Assembly (NCBI RefSeq): GCF_910596095.1
Contig: NC_056548.1
Span: 6,163,151-6,227,150 of the forward strand
DNA: 64,000 bases
Direction: 5' to 3'
Source of the DNA: Thunnus maccoyii
Lineage: Eukaryota > Chordata > Actinopteri > Scombriformes > Scombridae
How positions within the stretch are numbered: the stretch's first letter is position 1; every line of letters starts with the position of its first letter. Below, one piece after another: positions 1 to 11,900 of this stretch. The notes under the pieces are model-generated. The model did not search any database. It saw only the letters and a list, made by a program, of their open reading frames with translations, and was not told the origin of the DNA. The position numbers and the translations under genes are program-made.

Positions 1-340
1 TAGCACAGTTCATAGACAAGTCTGTTTTTACAGCCCAATATCACAAATCACAAATTTGCCTCAGGGGGCTTTACAATCTTTACAACATCCTCTATCCTTA
101 GACCCTCAATTCAAACAATAAAAATGGAACCAAAAAAACCTTCAACAGGGAAAAAATTGGAAGAAACCTCAGGAGGAGCAACAGAGGAAGGATCCATCTT
201 GACAGACAGACATGCATTCGATGTTGTATGTACAGAACAGATCAAGGCAGCAAAATTACAGTATGGAAAAACAGGATGACAAAATTATAGATAAATTAAT
301 AAACTGACAAGAATTGTTGTGGATATTCTATGTGAAGGAA
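1..340. repeat. Interspersed repeat fragment
   Basis: AT-rich non-coding DNA beginning with a stretch (cagcccaatatcacaaat, then a CCTCAGGGGGCTTTACAA-type motif) that I recognise as a widespread fish repeat also found near many other genes. It continues through a purine-rich segment to about 340. No terminal repeats or open frame are visible, so its class (SINE-like or other) cannot be set from this copy. Confidence 0.45.
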
Positions 341-1715
341 GGATGGACCAATCCACCTCTTTTTTTCCCAATTCTTCAACTCAGGTATCTGCTGATATCG
401 AGTATTAATCTGATAACATTGCTCCATTTTCCCCAAATTTTGTATCTGTGTACCTCACTGTGTAGAACTCATTGGGATCATTTTTAGATAAGGTAATATG
501 AGGCCAGGGATTACTGTGGTGCAAGTGGTGCAAAGTTGGCGACCATGACTTAATGAATGTAACTGATAGCTGAAATGTTAAAAACTGTATTTAATGTGGA
601 TTTGTCATGTTATGGCCAACGCCTGATCCGCTTAATAAGATCAGTATCAGTGTCTGGATCAGCTCATTTGTACAACAAATCTTCCATAAAAGTATCAAAA
701 TGCTCACCCCTCCACCCTCCCACGTACACGCAAACACTCATATACGCAGGATAAAAGCTAATCAAGGGCTTTAGAGAAAAGTTTTTAGCTTGCTTTTAAA
801 AGAGGTTAGTGTTGAGGCAGATCTTGTGCCATCTGGCAGCTGATTCCAACAACTCAGATTGATTTAATCCTTCAAAAAAATTTGAAAGACATTGCCAGAG
901 GACCTGACAGACTCTCAGCTGTAATAAACAGGCTATTTATAGCTTTGTAGAAGCAGAAAGTTGACTGAACAGCTCAGTGGCACCTCAGAACTCTATGAAA
1001 AACTATGAAATGTCAGTAAAGATTAAAGATCCTCCAGTTTTGTTGGTGTTGTTTTTTTTCCAGTCTTTGTATAGCTTTGACTTTAGAGAAGAAAGGGATA
1101 CAATTAGGTTCAACAGTGCTAATACAGAAAGCTTATTTATAGTCATGTTAACTGAAAGATGCTGGAGGCATTATCATACTGATGCAAAAATTAATCTTCT
1201 ACACCTTCAAGATTGATGAAACAGATTCTAAATATTTTATTTCTGCAGCCATTCATATCTATGTAAATGCCAGTTAACTACCACTTTATTCTTAGGGTTA
1301 ATGTCAAGATCATGTTTTTTTTTTTATTGCTATGTGCCTACAGAGACAGGATTTGCTTAAAACACAAGGACTTAAAGTAAAAAAAAGACATACTATACAT
1401 ACAAGGTGTGTATACAGTCAGCAAGGTACTTTGCATGCAGTGTAAGCAGTGGATGTATATGCAGGGGCCCCTATAGTGTATATAGTAAATAAACAGCACA
1501 AACTGGCAGCAACTATTCACAGTGTTGCTGTGCTCAACTGTTTTAGACTCTATTGTTGGTCAATGGTGGAAGAAGAGTATAAGAACTTTACTTCAATAAA
1601 AGTAAAATTACCACAATGAAAAAATATTTTATTGCACATTTATCATATAAGTTCTGCATTCAAAGTAAAAGTAAGGAAATGTGTAGCGCCAAACCAACAA
1701 TGGACTGATCTGACT
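341..1715. other. Intergenic DNA, no gene recognised
   Basis: AT-rich DNA. Open frames here are short (under 80 codons), lack splice context and resemble no known protein. Nothing else could be supported. Confidence 0.5.
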
Positions 1716-2365
1716 TACTGAAGTATTGTGCATGTATTCAAAGCCTGATAAATCTTATTCCTCTGTGCTGTAGACCTCTGTTGTTGTCCAAAAATGATTA
1801 AAAACACGTCAATGAGCCACACCGCTACACTGGGCGACATGTCAGTTCATTGCAAAGAGTTTGAGCATGTTACATTGTTTAGAAACGGCTCCAAAGACTA
1901 ATAACAGTGAGAGTAGTTCAGTGTAAGGCAGATGGCACTGCATATTTGCAGGAACACGGTTCTGTTTACAGAGCTTCGCTAGCTTCTTGTGCTACATATC
2001 ACAACCTCTTTGTACGGAAGTTATTTACAATTTATAATGCAGTACAAAATCATAAGGTTGTGATATGTAGCACAACAAGCAAAGCACTGTAAACAGAGCC
2101 ACATTCCCATGTGTGCTCAGTGGCAGCTGAATTACACAGAACAACTCTCCATAGACTGAAAATGTGATTGCTGTTTTCGGTCTTTGGAGCAGATTTTAAA
2201 CAAACCCGGTGCAACTGTGTGACTCACTGATGTGTTTAATAGTTTTTGCACAACAACAGAGGTCTACGGCACAGAGGAATAAGATATATCAGGCTTTGGA
2301 TACACACACAAACATGAGCTTTACTCTTGAAGAACACATACCTCAAAATACAATACTTTGGTGTG
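1716..2365. mobile_element. Long palindromic (foldback) MITE
   Basis: Two arms of roughly 250-300 bases are imperfect reverse complements. The segment near 1741-1830 (aagcctgataaatcttatt) matches the reverse complement of 2215-2295, and the inner segment near 1975-2010 (gtgctacatatcacaacct) pairs with 2055-2080. A short loop lies around 2015-2050. Part of one arm recurs at 42955-43045. There is no coding capacity, so this is a non-autonomous DNA transposon; its family is not identified. Confidence 0.7.
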
Positions 2366-5320
2366 TTTACTTTCCACCACTACTGTTTATATCTTATATT
2401 GTTGCCTTTATATAGAGAGATTCCAACAGATGTCCAGCCTGTATGGTGTTAGTGCATGTCTGACATATGCAGGTCACATATAATAAGCACTTACAGTTCA
2501 GGGAGACACAACCTTTATGCACTCAGCGGTGGATCCGGTTGCAGTCGAGACAATTTCTCATAACATAAGTGATCTGTGATGAGTCAACCGTCTCCTTGGT
2601 GATTCCTCTTACCTCTCATTGAAGGGCTCAGCCCTGGGTGAATGAAAAAAAACAACCTTAACCCCAGCCGCCGAACATCCGCCACTATCTCATAAAAGGT
2701 AGGTCTAATTGGTTGGAACAATTTTATGAGATGCTTGATGCTCTCAAAGGTCTATATGTGGCAATATCCATGATGCCAGTGTCCAAGAAGCGTATTATGT
2801 AATGTTGTGCAACGCTTAATACATTCTGCTTCACTTGGCCTTATAAACATAATACTGGCATAAAAGTAATCCAGCTGCCTTGGGGGGCACAGTCCATAAG
2901 GTCCCATCTCCATTTTACTGTCTGTCTGCTTTAGAGAAGATGAGAGCCTCCTTTTAGCATGCATGACTGCACGTAGTTAAATATATCAAGGAAAGCTATC
3001 TCATTCATCATTCATACAGTCCGTCATCATGTGTTGGTTAAGAGTTCAGGCCGTCTCTGCTGAAAATTGAACTGATTAACTTTAACCAAGCTCTGAACTC
3101 TGGCAGCTCGCACATAATGAAAAAGCTGCCAGGCTTGATTAGCAGAAGGCAAAAGAAAGCAACAAAAGGTGTGTTTGATGGCTGACATTACTTCATATAC
3201 TGGAAAAAATACTTGTTTTGATCCCACAAGCTCCAGTTAATGCTGATGTACACAAAAGATGTACAGGGTCAAACCAGATTTAAGACATTTTTTGTGGCAT
3301 TACGTGAGAATCTTGTTGTTTTTGTTTTGTTGTTATTTTTTTTTAACCAATGTGCTGTAGTTTTAAAGCTAAAGGGCTCTGAAAAGAGTACAGTCCTGCT
3401 CTTTTATTGAGATGTACATGATGTTTTTTCTCTTCACTCAACCGTGATGGGCTGTTGCAGCTGCCCGAGGCTCTCGCTGCGTCTTTATTTGGTGATTGTT
3501 TGTATCCTCCTTCCTGCTGAGGAGGGTTTGCCCTGCGAGATATGAAAGGTTTAAAGCAGACATGAGTCAAATAGGACTGGCTGATTTTAGCATATGCTCT
3601 GAGCTGCATGGGGAGTCACATGTGTGTTGTATGTTTTTTGATATTCTTTTGTGTGATTTTCTGTCATTCAAGCAGCTGGAATCCAGTCTGCGTCCAGTCT
3701 ACATTTTTAGATCACAAATATTATTATCATGATTAAGAGACAAAATGTACAAGAAAAGATTAATTATCACTGGTAATTAACTCTTCACTCTGATGTCTAG
3801 ACTGCAGGCCAAAGGTAACCAGACGTTTAATTCATATTTCTTAAAGAAGCAATCATCATGATAATAACCTTTCACATTTTCATACAACAGGGATTCAACC
3901 TGTTTTCACCTCATATTTGCTGTTCTAAACACTCTCTTTCTTCTGTGTCTCCTGAGAAAAATCCCCCGGCAGTGACCTGTTTTCACATTTACAGTTGTTC
4001 AAAATAAACAGGAGGATAACTGCGTTTGAACAGCGTTTGCCCCCATGGCCGAACAGACAAAGTAGAGAGCGCCACCTGCTTGCAAGCTGTTAGGAGACGT
4101 CACAGCGCCGCCCACACAGCTTGAATGACAGGTGAGGTTGCTACAACTCAAATTAGATACAACATTGTGACATGAGCCGAAGTTCACATGAGCACAAAAA
4201 CGACACCAAATCAACAAACATATTCTTTGAGGTGTTTAATCTCCTTCCATTGGTCATTTTCCAGCAAAAATATCAAACAGCGAACAGCATCAGAGAACCT
4301 AAAATCTGCTGAAGGAAAAACAAAAACAAATTTGATCCTTCCACACAGGTTATGCTGTGATCATGATTCAGCAACGATGGAATTTTTTGCCTCATAAATA
4401 TGATGATGTGATTTTTCTTCAGGCAATGCATTTAAGAGCATAAAATATTAAGTGTTTGTACACATATTTACAGGATAAACAGCATATAATCATGAAAAAC
4501 CTTTACATACAAGCAGTGCACTCAAACATCTTTAATCCCTGTTTAACAGACCTGCAGTGTAATAAAGCAACATCCTGCCTGATGCCTTTATCCATCCCAT
4601 AATCCCCCAGTAATTCAGATCACTGGGATCCTGCTCATGCTGGCGGTAACTTACAGCTAGTTAACAAAGATGTTCGTCAAATAAGATTATTGTCACGCAA
4701 AGACGGATCTCCTCTTAATACAGATCGCTGGAGTCATGCTCATTTCATGCAGAAGGATTAAATACATACATTATACAGAACATCTCTCCTCACACAGAAC
4801 AGATAGAAACCTGACTCAGTGAGTGAGTAAGCAGCACCACCTTCTGGTTTATAGTGAGCAGTAACCAAGATTTCACTTCAGTCTCTGCAAATTCTAAAAG
4901 TCTGCAGCTCTGGTGCTGTAAAAGTGTGTTTCACTGCTATTTTAAAATCATATAAGGAAGATGTTTTTTAGTATAATCGCAAAAGTTAGACAGAGAGACA
5001 TAACAGCATCTTAATGTAAAGTTGTCTGTTCTCTTTTACTCTGTATCTACTGATCATCACTGTCTCACTCCTCCTCTCCCTCATTTAGTGACCCACTGAT
5101 GTTCTGTTAATTTTCTTATACGAATAGATAATGGGCAAAAAGCAAATTGTTTCATTTGCATGTAATACAATTTTAAAAATTAAATTAAATTAAAACCTAA
5201 AGGACATTTCTGCAACCCTTTCTGGCTTTTTACAATTATTTGCTGTTTTTACTGTAAAATAAAGTTTTACCTGTGAGGAAGCTTTGACTTGGAGGTGACC
5301 GAATGAAATCAAGCAAAATC
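2366..5320. other. Intergenic DNA, no gene recognised
   Basis: About 3 kb upstream of mavs with scattered short open frames only. A somewhat more GC-rich patch at 3430-3620 and another at 4020-4130 have no protein similarity that I recognise. Confidence 0.45.
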
Positions 5321-5324
5321 AAAC

Positions 5325-5400
5325 TTACCTGAACGCAGCTGCACTGACGTCCTCTTTTGTTTCTGCTCTTTCTCAAACTAACAACTCTCCCTTTAAATAG
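5325..5400 (-). promoter_or_regulatory. Possible minus-strand promoter and first exon
   Basis: Read on the minus strand, a TATTTAAA box (5392-5399) is followed by about 60 bases of mixed sequence ending in TTCAG and then a consensus splice donor GTAAGT, near 5328. TATA box, short exon and strong donor in the right order suggest a transcript running leftward. No coding exon was recognised downstream at 1-5300, so it could be a non-coding RNA, an LTR-type promoter or chance. Confidence 0.25.
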
Positions 5401-5704
5401 GCCCTCCAATCTATCCAGGCAGAACCATATTTCTATCAGGGGTGTCCTTTCCCTTATACCAACAACTGGTATACGACAATGTCCCTTGTATCAGTTAACA
5501 TTGTTAAGACACACATCAACCACAGCATAAATCCTTACCATAAACCAAAATAAGTATAAATAACATAAATACAAAACCAAACATTTAACTAACTAAAATA
5601 AATCCCCCTATACTTGATCTAACCCATGACATCACTGGTGATGTCAGCAAGATCTTAAAATCAGGAAGTGGTTCAGTGCCTCCCCTTTTGTCTCCTGGAA
5701 AGCA

Positions 5705-5945
5705 TGGTGGGTGTCTGGTCTGCAAATGTCTTGTTTTGTCCGATCAACAGTCCCAAACCCCAAGATGTTCAATTCACAGTGATATAACATAAAGAAAAGC
5801 AGCAAATGCGGATATTTGAGAAGCTGAAATCAAAACATTTTTGGCATTTTTTCTCTAAAAGAAATAGTGAAACAATTACATAAAGTTCAAATGTAATTGC
5901 TGATTCATTTTCTTCTCCACTTCATAACGTGCCCATATTATGATC
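5705..5945. repeat. Interspersed repeat, 'tgttttgtccgatcaacagt' family
   Basis: Shares the block cttgttttgtccgatcaaca and the following ttgagaagctgaa...tttggcatttt segment with 58340-58672. Related blocks occur at 23760-23990, 30945-31140 and 31255-31512. This is a common fish repeat whose ends carry attaatcga-type motifs and a gttgcagc tail; here only the interior is clear. Confidence 0.5.
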
Positions 5946-5994
5946 TTGACAGTTTTACTTGGCCATAAACTAATCAAAAGTTCACATTTATGCG

Positions 5995-6535
5995 TTTGGT
6001 GCAAATGGTGATAAGGGCCAAAATCCACAAACCTCCTTCTACAAAACTGCAATAAAAAGTTTATCTGAAGCTAATATGAAGCTTCAAAAACTATCCAAAT
6101 GAGTTAAATCAAGTAGATATCTTTCAGCGTGACAGCCTTTTTAGTGCCAAAGTTCCTCTTTTTGTTACTATACTTCCACCGCAGCTCAACAGGGAAACAC
6201 TGTCCAAAGAAACACAAAGAGGGAATTTGATGCTAAAAAGACTGTGAATGTGGCAGATATCCACTTGCTGTGACTAACTCAGCCTGCTGAAGCCTCATAT
6301 AAGCTTCAGATTAACTTTTAAATGCAGTTTTGCACAAAATGACTGTGTGGACACACTGTGGATTTTGGCCCCCATCACTTACATTGAAAGCACATTTGAA
6401 AGAGATATTTTAATAGCCAGAATGAACAGGAGGAATGATTACAGCGAGGAAAACCTCTTTCACTGTTCGTTTGGGCATCTGACAGTTGTTTTAAGACAAA
6501 CTTTAAAAAATGTGAACCTATCCTTTAATCTAATT
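5995..6535. mobile_element. Palindromic MITE, partial copy
   Basis: Matches the more complete element at 37588-38207: shared blocks include ggccaaaatccaca, agtttatctgaagctaatatga and the terminal gtgaacctatcctttaa. The two arms are inverted around about 6200-6250. The left end is cut short relative to the other copy. A 63-codon open frame across it is not a gene, because the same frame is broken in the sister copy. Confidence 0.6.
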
Positions 6536-6624
6536 TAACTATCAGCAGCATACCCAACATCATAAACACCTATAAACCTGTAAACAGTAATACAATGCAA
6601 TGTAATAGTCCTTCGGGAAATACA

Positions 6625-6666
6625 AGTAGAGTGTGACTTGAACAGAAGTTCAAGTCACACTCTACT
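6625..6666. repeat. Perfect 19-bp hairpin
   Basis: agtagagtgtgacttgaac at 6625-6643 is followed by the 4-base loop agaa and then its exact reverse complement at 6648-6666. It lies about 250 bases before the mavs core promoter. It could be a cruciform, a transposition scar or part of an RNA structure. Confidence 0.75.
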
Positions 6667-6895
6667 ACCACACATTTAGAACAGGATAAACTTTATAGGC
6701 TTATGTCGGCATATATTTTGTTTTTCATGCATTGACAACAAAGTTTATCCCCTCCTCTCCCTCTCTGTCCATGTGAACGGATTAGGATCAGGGATTAGAG
6801 ACAGATGTAAACCAGAGATCGAGCTTCAATCTAAATCTGCTGCCATCCCATAGTAGAGCACAGCGAAAGGTCACGATTAGGGTCAAGATTATGCA

Positions 6896-7017
6896 CGCCC
6901 CGTCTCCTATATAGGCTGAGCTCGATTCTATTGGTGCATTCTTTGATTGACGGCTCTGTCGTCCAATCGGAATGGAGAATTATGAACACGGGCGGCAACA
7001 GCTGCGCAGATGTGTGT
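6896..7017 (+). promoter_or_regulatory. mavs: mavs core promoter region
   Basis: A more GC-rich stretch holds a TATATA motif at 6908-6913, an inverted CCAAT box (attggt, 6930-6935) and a direct CCAAT box (ccaat, 6963-6967), all just upstream of the presumed non-coding first exon. The start site is inferred at about 6940-7020. No interferon-response motif was found within this core; the nearest one is in intron 1 at 8482-8502. Confidence 0.45.
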
Positions 7018-7091
7018 GTGTCAGGTTTAGTGAGAGCAGGAATAGCACTTCTGGGGGAGTCACGAATTGCTGAGGCTCTAAAACACGAAAG
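7018..7091 (+). other. mavs: mavs 5' non-coding exon (inferred)
   Basis: The stretch ends in CACGAAAG followed by the strong splice donor GTGAGC at 7092, and a good acceptor lies directly before the coding ATG at 8807. The upstream limit is a guess from promoter spacing. A non-coding first exon is the usual arrangement for vertebrate MAVS. Confidence 0.5.
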
Positions 7092-8481
7092 GTGAGCCCT
7101 ACATTATGCTATATTACGATAAATAAGCCAAAAATGTCTTTGTGATTACAAAGAATTTGGGTTTTATTGAATGTTTAAACCGGTAAAAGCTCGGCAACTC
7201 AGGAAACAATGGTTACATTAGCCTGGTTGTGTCGTATTTATTAATATAAAGTAACGTTAGCTTGTACACAACTTTTAACTGCTAATATCTATTAAGTAGC
7301 AACATATGTCTTATTTTACTGCCACGTTTCTCAGTAATTTAGTGGCAGCTATCAGTTTATATCGTCCTTTTTGTTTTGTGTGCAGCCTTTTTTTTAACCT
7401 TCACAGTTTTTACTTCCAAACAGGCGACGTTATAGGTTTAGTGACAGGTTGTTCGCTTCCTTGTGCCAGTATGTAAATCTAAATATGTCTACTTTCACTC
7501 CTGGTCAACTCTTTGTCGACTCTTGTGAGATTTGTGCGACTAAAATAAGAGTAAGACTCGAAGCAGTAGCTGTAAGATTTCACTCAAACAAGTTATGCCA
7601 TGCATGAGATGTGATCCAGAGCCTTGGAAAGCCAAGGAGACTCTGGCAAGCAAAGGACTGTCATGACCTGCCACTTTAGAGGTCATTCATTTGGCTCAGC
7701 TCTGCATAATTTGCCCTTGTCTTGTGTCAAGGAGCTTTTTTTTTGTCTCTCTCACACACCACCTTCCTTGTCTTGTTAATCTGCAATCACTCATCACTTT
7801 ACCACTGACATGCATGCTTGAAGGTAATACACACTCACACAGAAAATCTTTCAAATTCCTCCAAAGGCCTGAACACACAGCATTATATCTACTTGTGTGT
7901 GGTAAACCATGGCCTCTGTGGGGCTAATGATACAGTGAGGAAGACTTTGCTCTTTGGTTGTTACCTCTGACGTTTATTCCATTATGAGAAAACCGCTGCC
8001 GTCCCTCATTTACTCTAAACTTTAACGTGCTGGTTGCTCGGTTTGATGTGGCCGGTGGTGACAGGATATGCTGTGAAAACGTTCCCCCCGACTGAACGTG
8101 ACAACAGATTATTTCACCTGACTGTTTAGGTACAAACAAGCTGAAAGGTTTAAGGTGTATTCATTACAAAAAAAGCCCAAAAAAAACGTGCCATACTTTT
8201 CTATTTGACCCTGAAAAGCCATAGGAATGTGTGGGCGTGTTTGGAGTGAAACATTTTAAACTTTAATGTGGAACATTTGAAGTTCAGATATTAAACTACA
8301 GTCCGGAGGTGATTAATCAGTGACTAACCAGGGCCTGTTCACCTTCTTCTTACTCCAGACAGCTGCACATGCAACCTTGAAATGTAGGAGTGTGCAGAAA
8401 GTCATGTCTGTACATTTACTGGTGAATTGTGTCTGGGAAACACTTAAAGAAAAGGGAAATGTTAATATTTTCCTGGCATCT

Positions 8482-8502
8482 GATCTTCACTTTCACTTTC
8501 AG
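8482..8502 (-). promoter_or_regulatory. mavs: IRF/ISRE-type element in mavs intron 1
   Basis: On the minus strand this reads CTGAAAGTGAAAGTGAAGAT, a tandem GAAAGTGAAAGT array that fits the interferon-regulatory-factor consensus (GAAANNGAAA). It lies about 300 bases upstream of the first coding exon. Use in vivo is inferred only. Confidence 0.45.
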
Positions 8503-8806
8503 TTTAATTGAATGAAGAAATCCCCTCTCTGTGTCTTTGCCCGTCAGCAAAGATCTAGTTTCGTTACTTCAATTTTCTGGGTACTTTCACATCTCATGTG
8601 TTAGTAAAACAGAAAGCCGAGACGTGGGTTGTCCGAGTAAATGTGGCCTTGCCAACTGAGGCGTTTCCTAAAATGTAGGAGGCATGTGTATTAACTATTT
8701 AAGTACTGTTTTGCACAATCACACTGTTGGAAGCTTTGTGTGGGTATCAGGAGTACAACTTTGTACATCTTTGAAGACTTAAATGTCTGCGTCTCCTTTT
8801 TCACAG

Positions 8807-8929
8807 ATGTCGTTCGCCAGTGACAAACTGTACGACAAATACCTGCGGCCTAATATGCCGAAGATTGTGAGCAGGGTGAAAGTGAGGGAGATAATGATCC
8901 ATCTGCCTTGCTTGACTGCTCACGACAGG
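8807..8929 (+). CDS. mavs: mavs coding exon 1 (CARD, first half)
   Basis: Begins with the initiator ATG directly after tttttcacag and ends CACGACAGG before GTAAGT; phase 0. It encodes 41 residues including IMIHLPCLTAHDR, close to the human CARD segment ILPYLPCLTARDQ. Confidence 0.92.
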
Positions 8930-11900
8930 GTAAGTTTTATTTGATATAAGAAGTAGGACTGGGTATCAATGTGGAAATTAATACTGGACAAAATATAATG
9001 TATCGGCACTAATTTTTCGATACTAGTGCTAACACAACACCTGAGTTTTGGAACAAATACAAGAAAAACCCTCTTTCTTCCTCACCTTAAACCAAAGTTC
9101 TCAGATGTTAAGACACAAGCAGCCACACAAGAATGTTGCCTAAATGAAATATTGGCATAACTTTGATTAAAACCCGGAAATATCTCATGAAAGAATAAGT
9201 GAACAACATTAGAAACATAACCAGATAGTTGATGTCACCAATGAGGTTTTATACTCAGCTCTAATATGGACCTTAAAGACTTTGGTTATTCATTGTTCTG
9301 TTTTCAACATAATGCAAGATTATATTTAGTTCTGGTGCTGCACTTTACCTCCTTATGATATACGAAGCCTCCCATTGGTCAGTTTTTTTCTCCAAAGGCA
9401 ATAATTCGTTTCACAACAGATGACCCTTTACACTACTATTATCACTATTACTACTCTTTATCATGCCTTGATTTCAATTTTATTACAGCTGTAATGCTAA
9501 AAATACTCCAAAAGGGCAATTATTTGACTTAATAATGTAATTTCAGGTAGAAGCAGGCTGCTGTTTGTTACTGACAGTTGAGTCAAACAATAACTGCGCC
9601 GAGTAATAATCACACAACAAACATTTTTTGGCAAGGATCCTAACATTTGGTTATTGTTTGGCAGGATATTGTCACTTCAACAATAAAGTTTATCATAACT
9701 GATGACTGTAATTAATAATTTATAACTAGTACATTTTGAACGTTAACCCTCTCCGGAAATTAAATAGGTGGTACACAAGGATTATTACCCGGATCGATTG
9801 TTTTATGCGTGTTTTTCTTTTATGCTATCAAATTTCAGGACACTATAGAGGCAAAAAGAGAGACTTGTGGGAATTACGACGGCATGGTGCTTCTCCTGGA
9901 CTGTCTGAAGAGGAGAGAAAACTGGGTGGAGCAGTTCATCGCGGCACTCGAGGCGTGTGAGCAGCACTCTATAGCAGCTGAGATCAGAGCAGAATACAAC
10001 GCTCTGAGAGGCATTAACAGTAAGTCTGCAAGGCCATTAGCTACACCTCTATAATACAGCATGAGGATCTAATGTAAGAGATGGAAGTAGTAGTAGAGAT
10101 GGAAGTTTCACTTTGATTTCCAAGTGTTTGCACAGAGTGAAGATTATTTAGTCTAAGCTCAAACTAATTTTATCAAAATATATCACAGGTTCCCTCAGCC
10201 ACAGGTTAGGCTGCAGTCACAGAGATAAGCATCAGTTTTTTTTGTAAAATTGATGCTCACCGATTTTTGAAAAACCCAGAAGGACATTAAATAACACTTA
10301 CAGCTGTTCTCAAGGACTTTCCTGAATCTTTAAATATTCTTATAAAACCATCTGGATGAAAAAATATTGTCTGCTGCATACTAAAAAAAAAGTTAATCCA
10401 TTTACCAAGCTGCGACTTCGTTTCCTAATCCGAACAAAGATGGTTGTTGGAAATGACATGTCCTTGCTTATTTTGTATAACGTATTTATTATCGGTTATA
10501 ATTCTCTATATATTGATGTTACTTGCAATTAGTTTGCATTTCCATTAGACAATAACACTTTTGTGTTTTTCTGATATTGTACAAAATGAGCAAGTACATG
10601 TCTGGCTACCTGCATGAAAAAAAAGAGTAGCAACTTGGTAAAAAGGTTGTGTACCTGCAACTTTTAGTCGTGTAACAGACAATATTTTTTCATCTGTGTG
10701 GTTAGAAGAGGTGTTGAAGACTCTGATGCTAAATTCAGAACAGCAGTAAGTGTTGTTAAACCACCGTCTGGGTTCGTCAAAGGTCATCAGGTATTTATTT
10801 TTCAGAAAACGGATGCATGAGAGGCACAAACTAGGGCTAAGGTTTCCTATGAGCTAAGTAGTGTGTGAGATATTAAAGGAATATTAGTTGACCCTCGACT
10901 TAAGTTCATAGTTTAACACACAATGTGTTTAAAACCAGCTCAGCCTTCTTCCAAAATGCTGAACAGGTCCGTCTTGTTACAATGTTCAATGAATGTTTTT
11001 GCTGGTGTGTTTGTGGCCAAACATTTGTACTGTGTATCAAAAGGTCCTATATTTACATCATTATCTGATATACTTGGTTGAGTGTGTTGATATTGGCGCA
11101 TTAGTGTATTGGCCTCAGTATAGTATGTCGCAATCACTTGGAAACTAAATGTTTGTTTGGAAAAGTGTGAATATTTTAGTGTATTTTTGCCTCAGACTCG
11201 TACACAGCTTTGTTAGCTTGTATATGTGCGTATGTGCAGTGTGTCCCTTCTGTCTGACCTTGACAGATAACTTACAGCTCTGTGCAGAGTTGTGAGAAAG
11301 GTTAGTGTTGTTTTATTTCACCGAAATGACCGAGCATGAAACTCCAAATTCCAGTATCCTAGACTTCTAAATTGTCAGAGATTTACACACACAGAGAAAC
11401 GAGTCATCACAGCAAATACTTGTCTTACTTCGAGGAGGATTTGACACACAAATGTAGTGTTTTATATTCATTTGTGTGTTCCATCAAATGAATGACTGTT
11501 AAGTTTCAGGATTAGCTGCAGGTGTCCTTCGGTATTTCCCAGAGCGTCAGTCAGATGCATTCAAAACACATTTAAATAACAACATTGTTTGCTTTGCTCT
11601 AGATCCCAACCCCAGCACCCCTCCAGCGAACGTCGTCAGGGCACACGTCCATCCAGCACCATCTGCCAGCGAGCTGTCCGTTCCAGGAAGTGGCGGCAAC
11701 AGTCAGGCTGCTGTTGCTCCGCCAGCTGAAGCATCAGCTCCTCCAGAGCCACCTGCCCAGGCCTCACCCCGTCTGGAAACCCCTGTGCAGCCACAAGCAC
11801 CAGCAGCCCAAGTTCCCAAAGCTGCCTCCCCACCTGAGCCTGTCCCTGAGCCTCCACAGTCCACTGAAGCTGCAGCGGCACCCTCCCCTCCATCAACACC

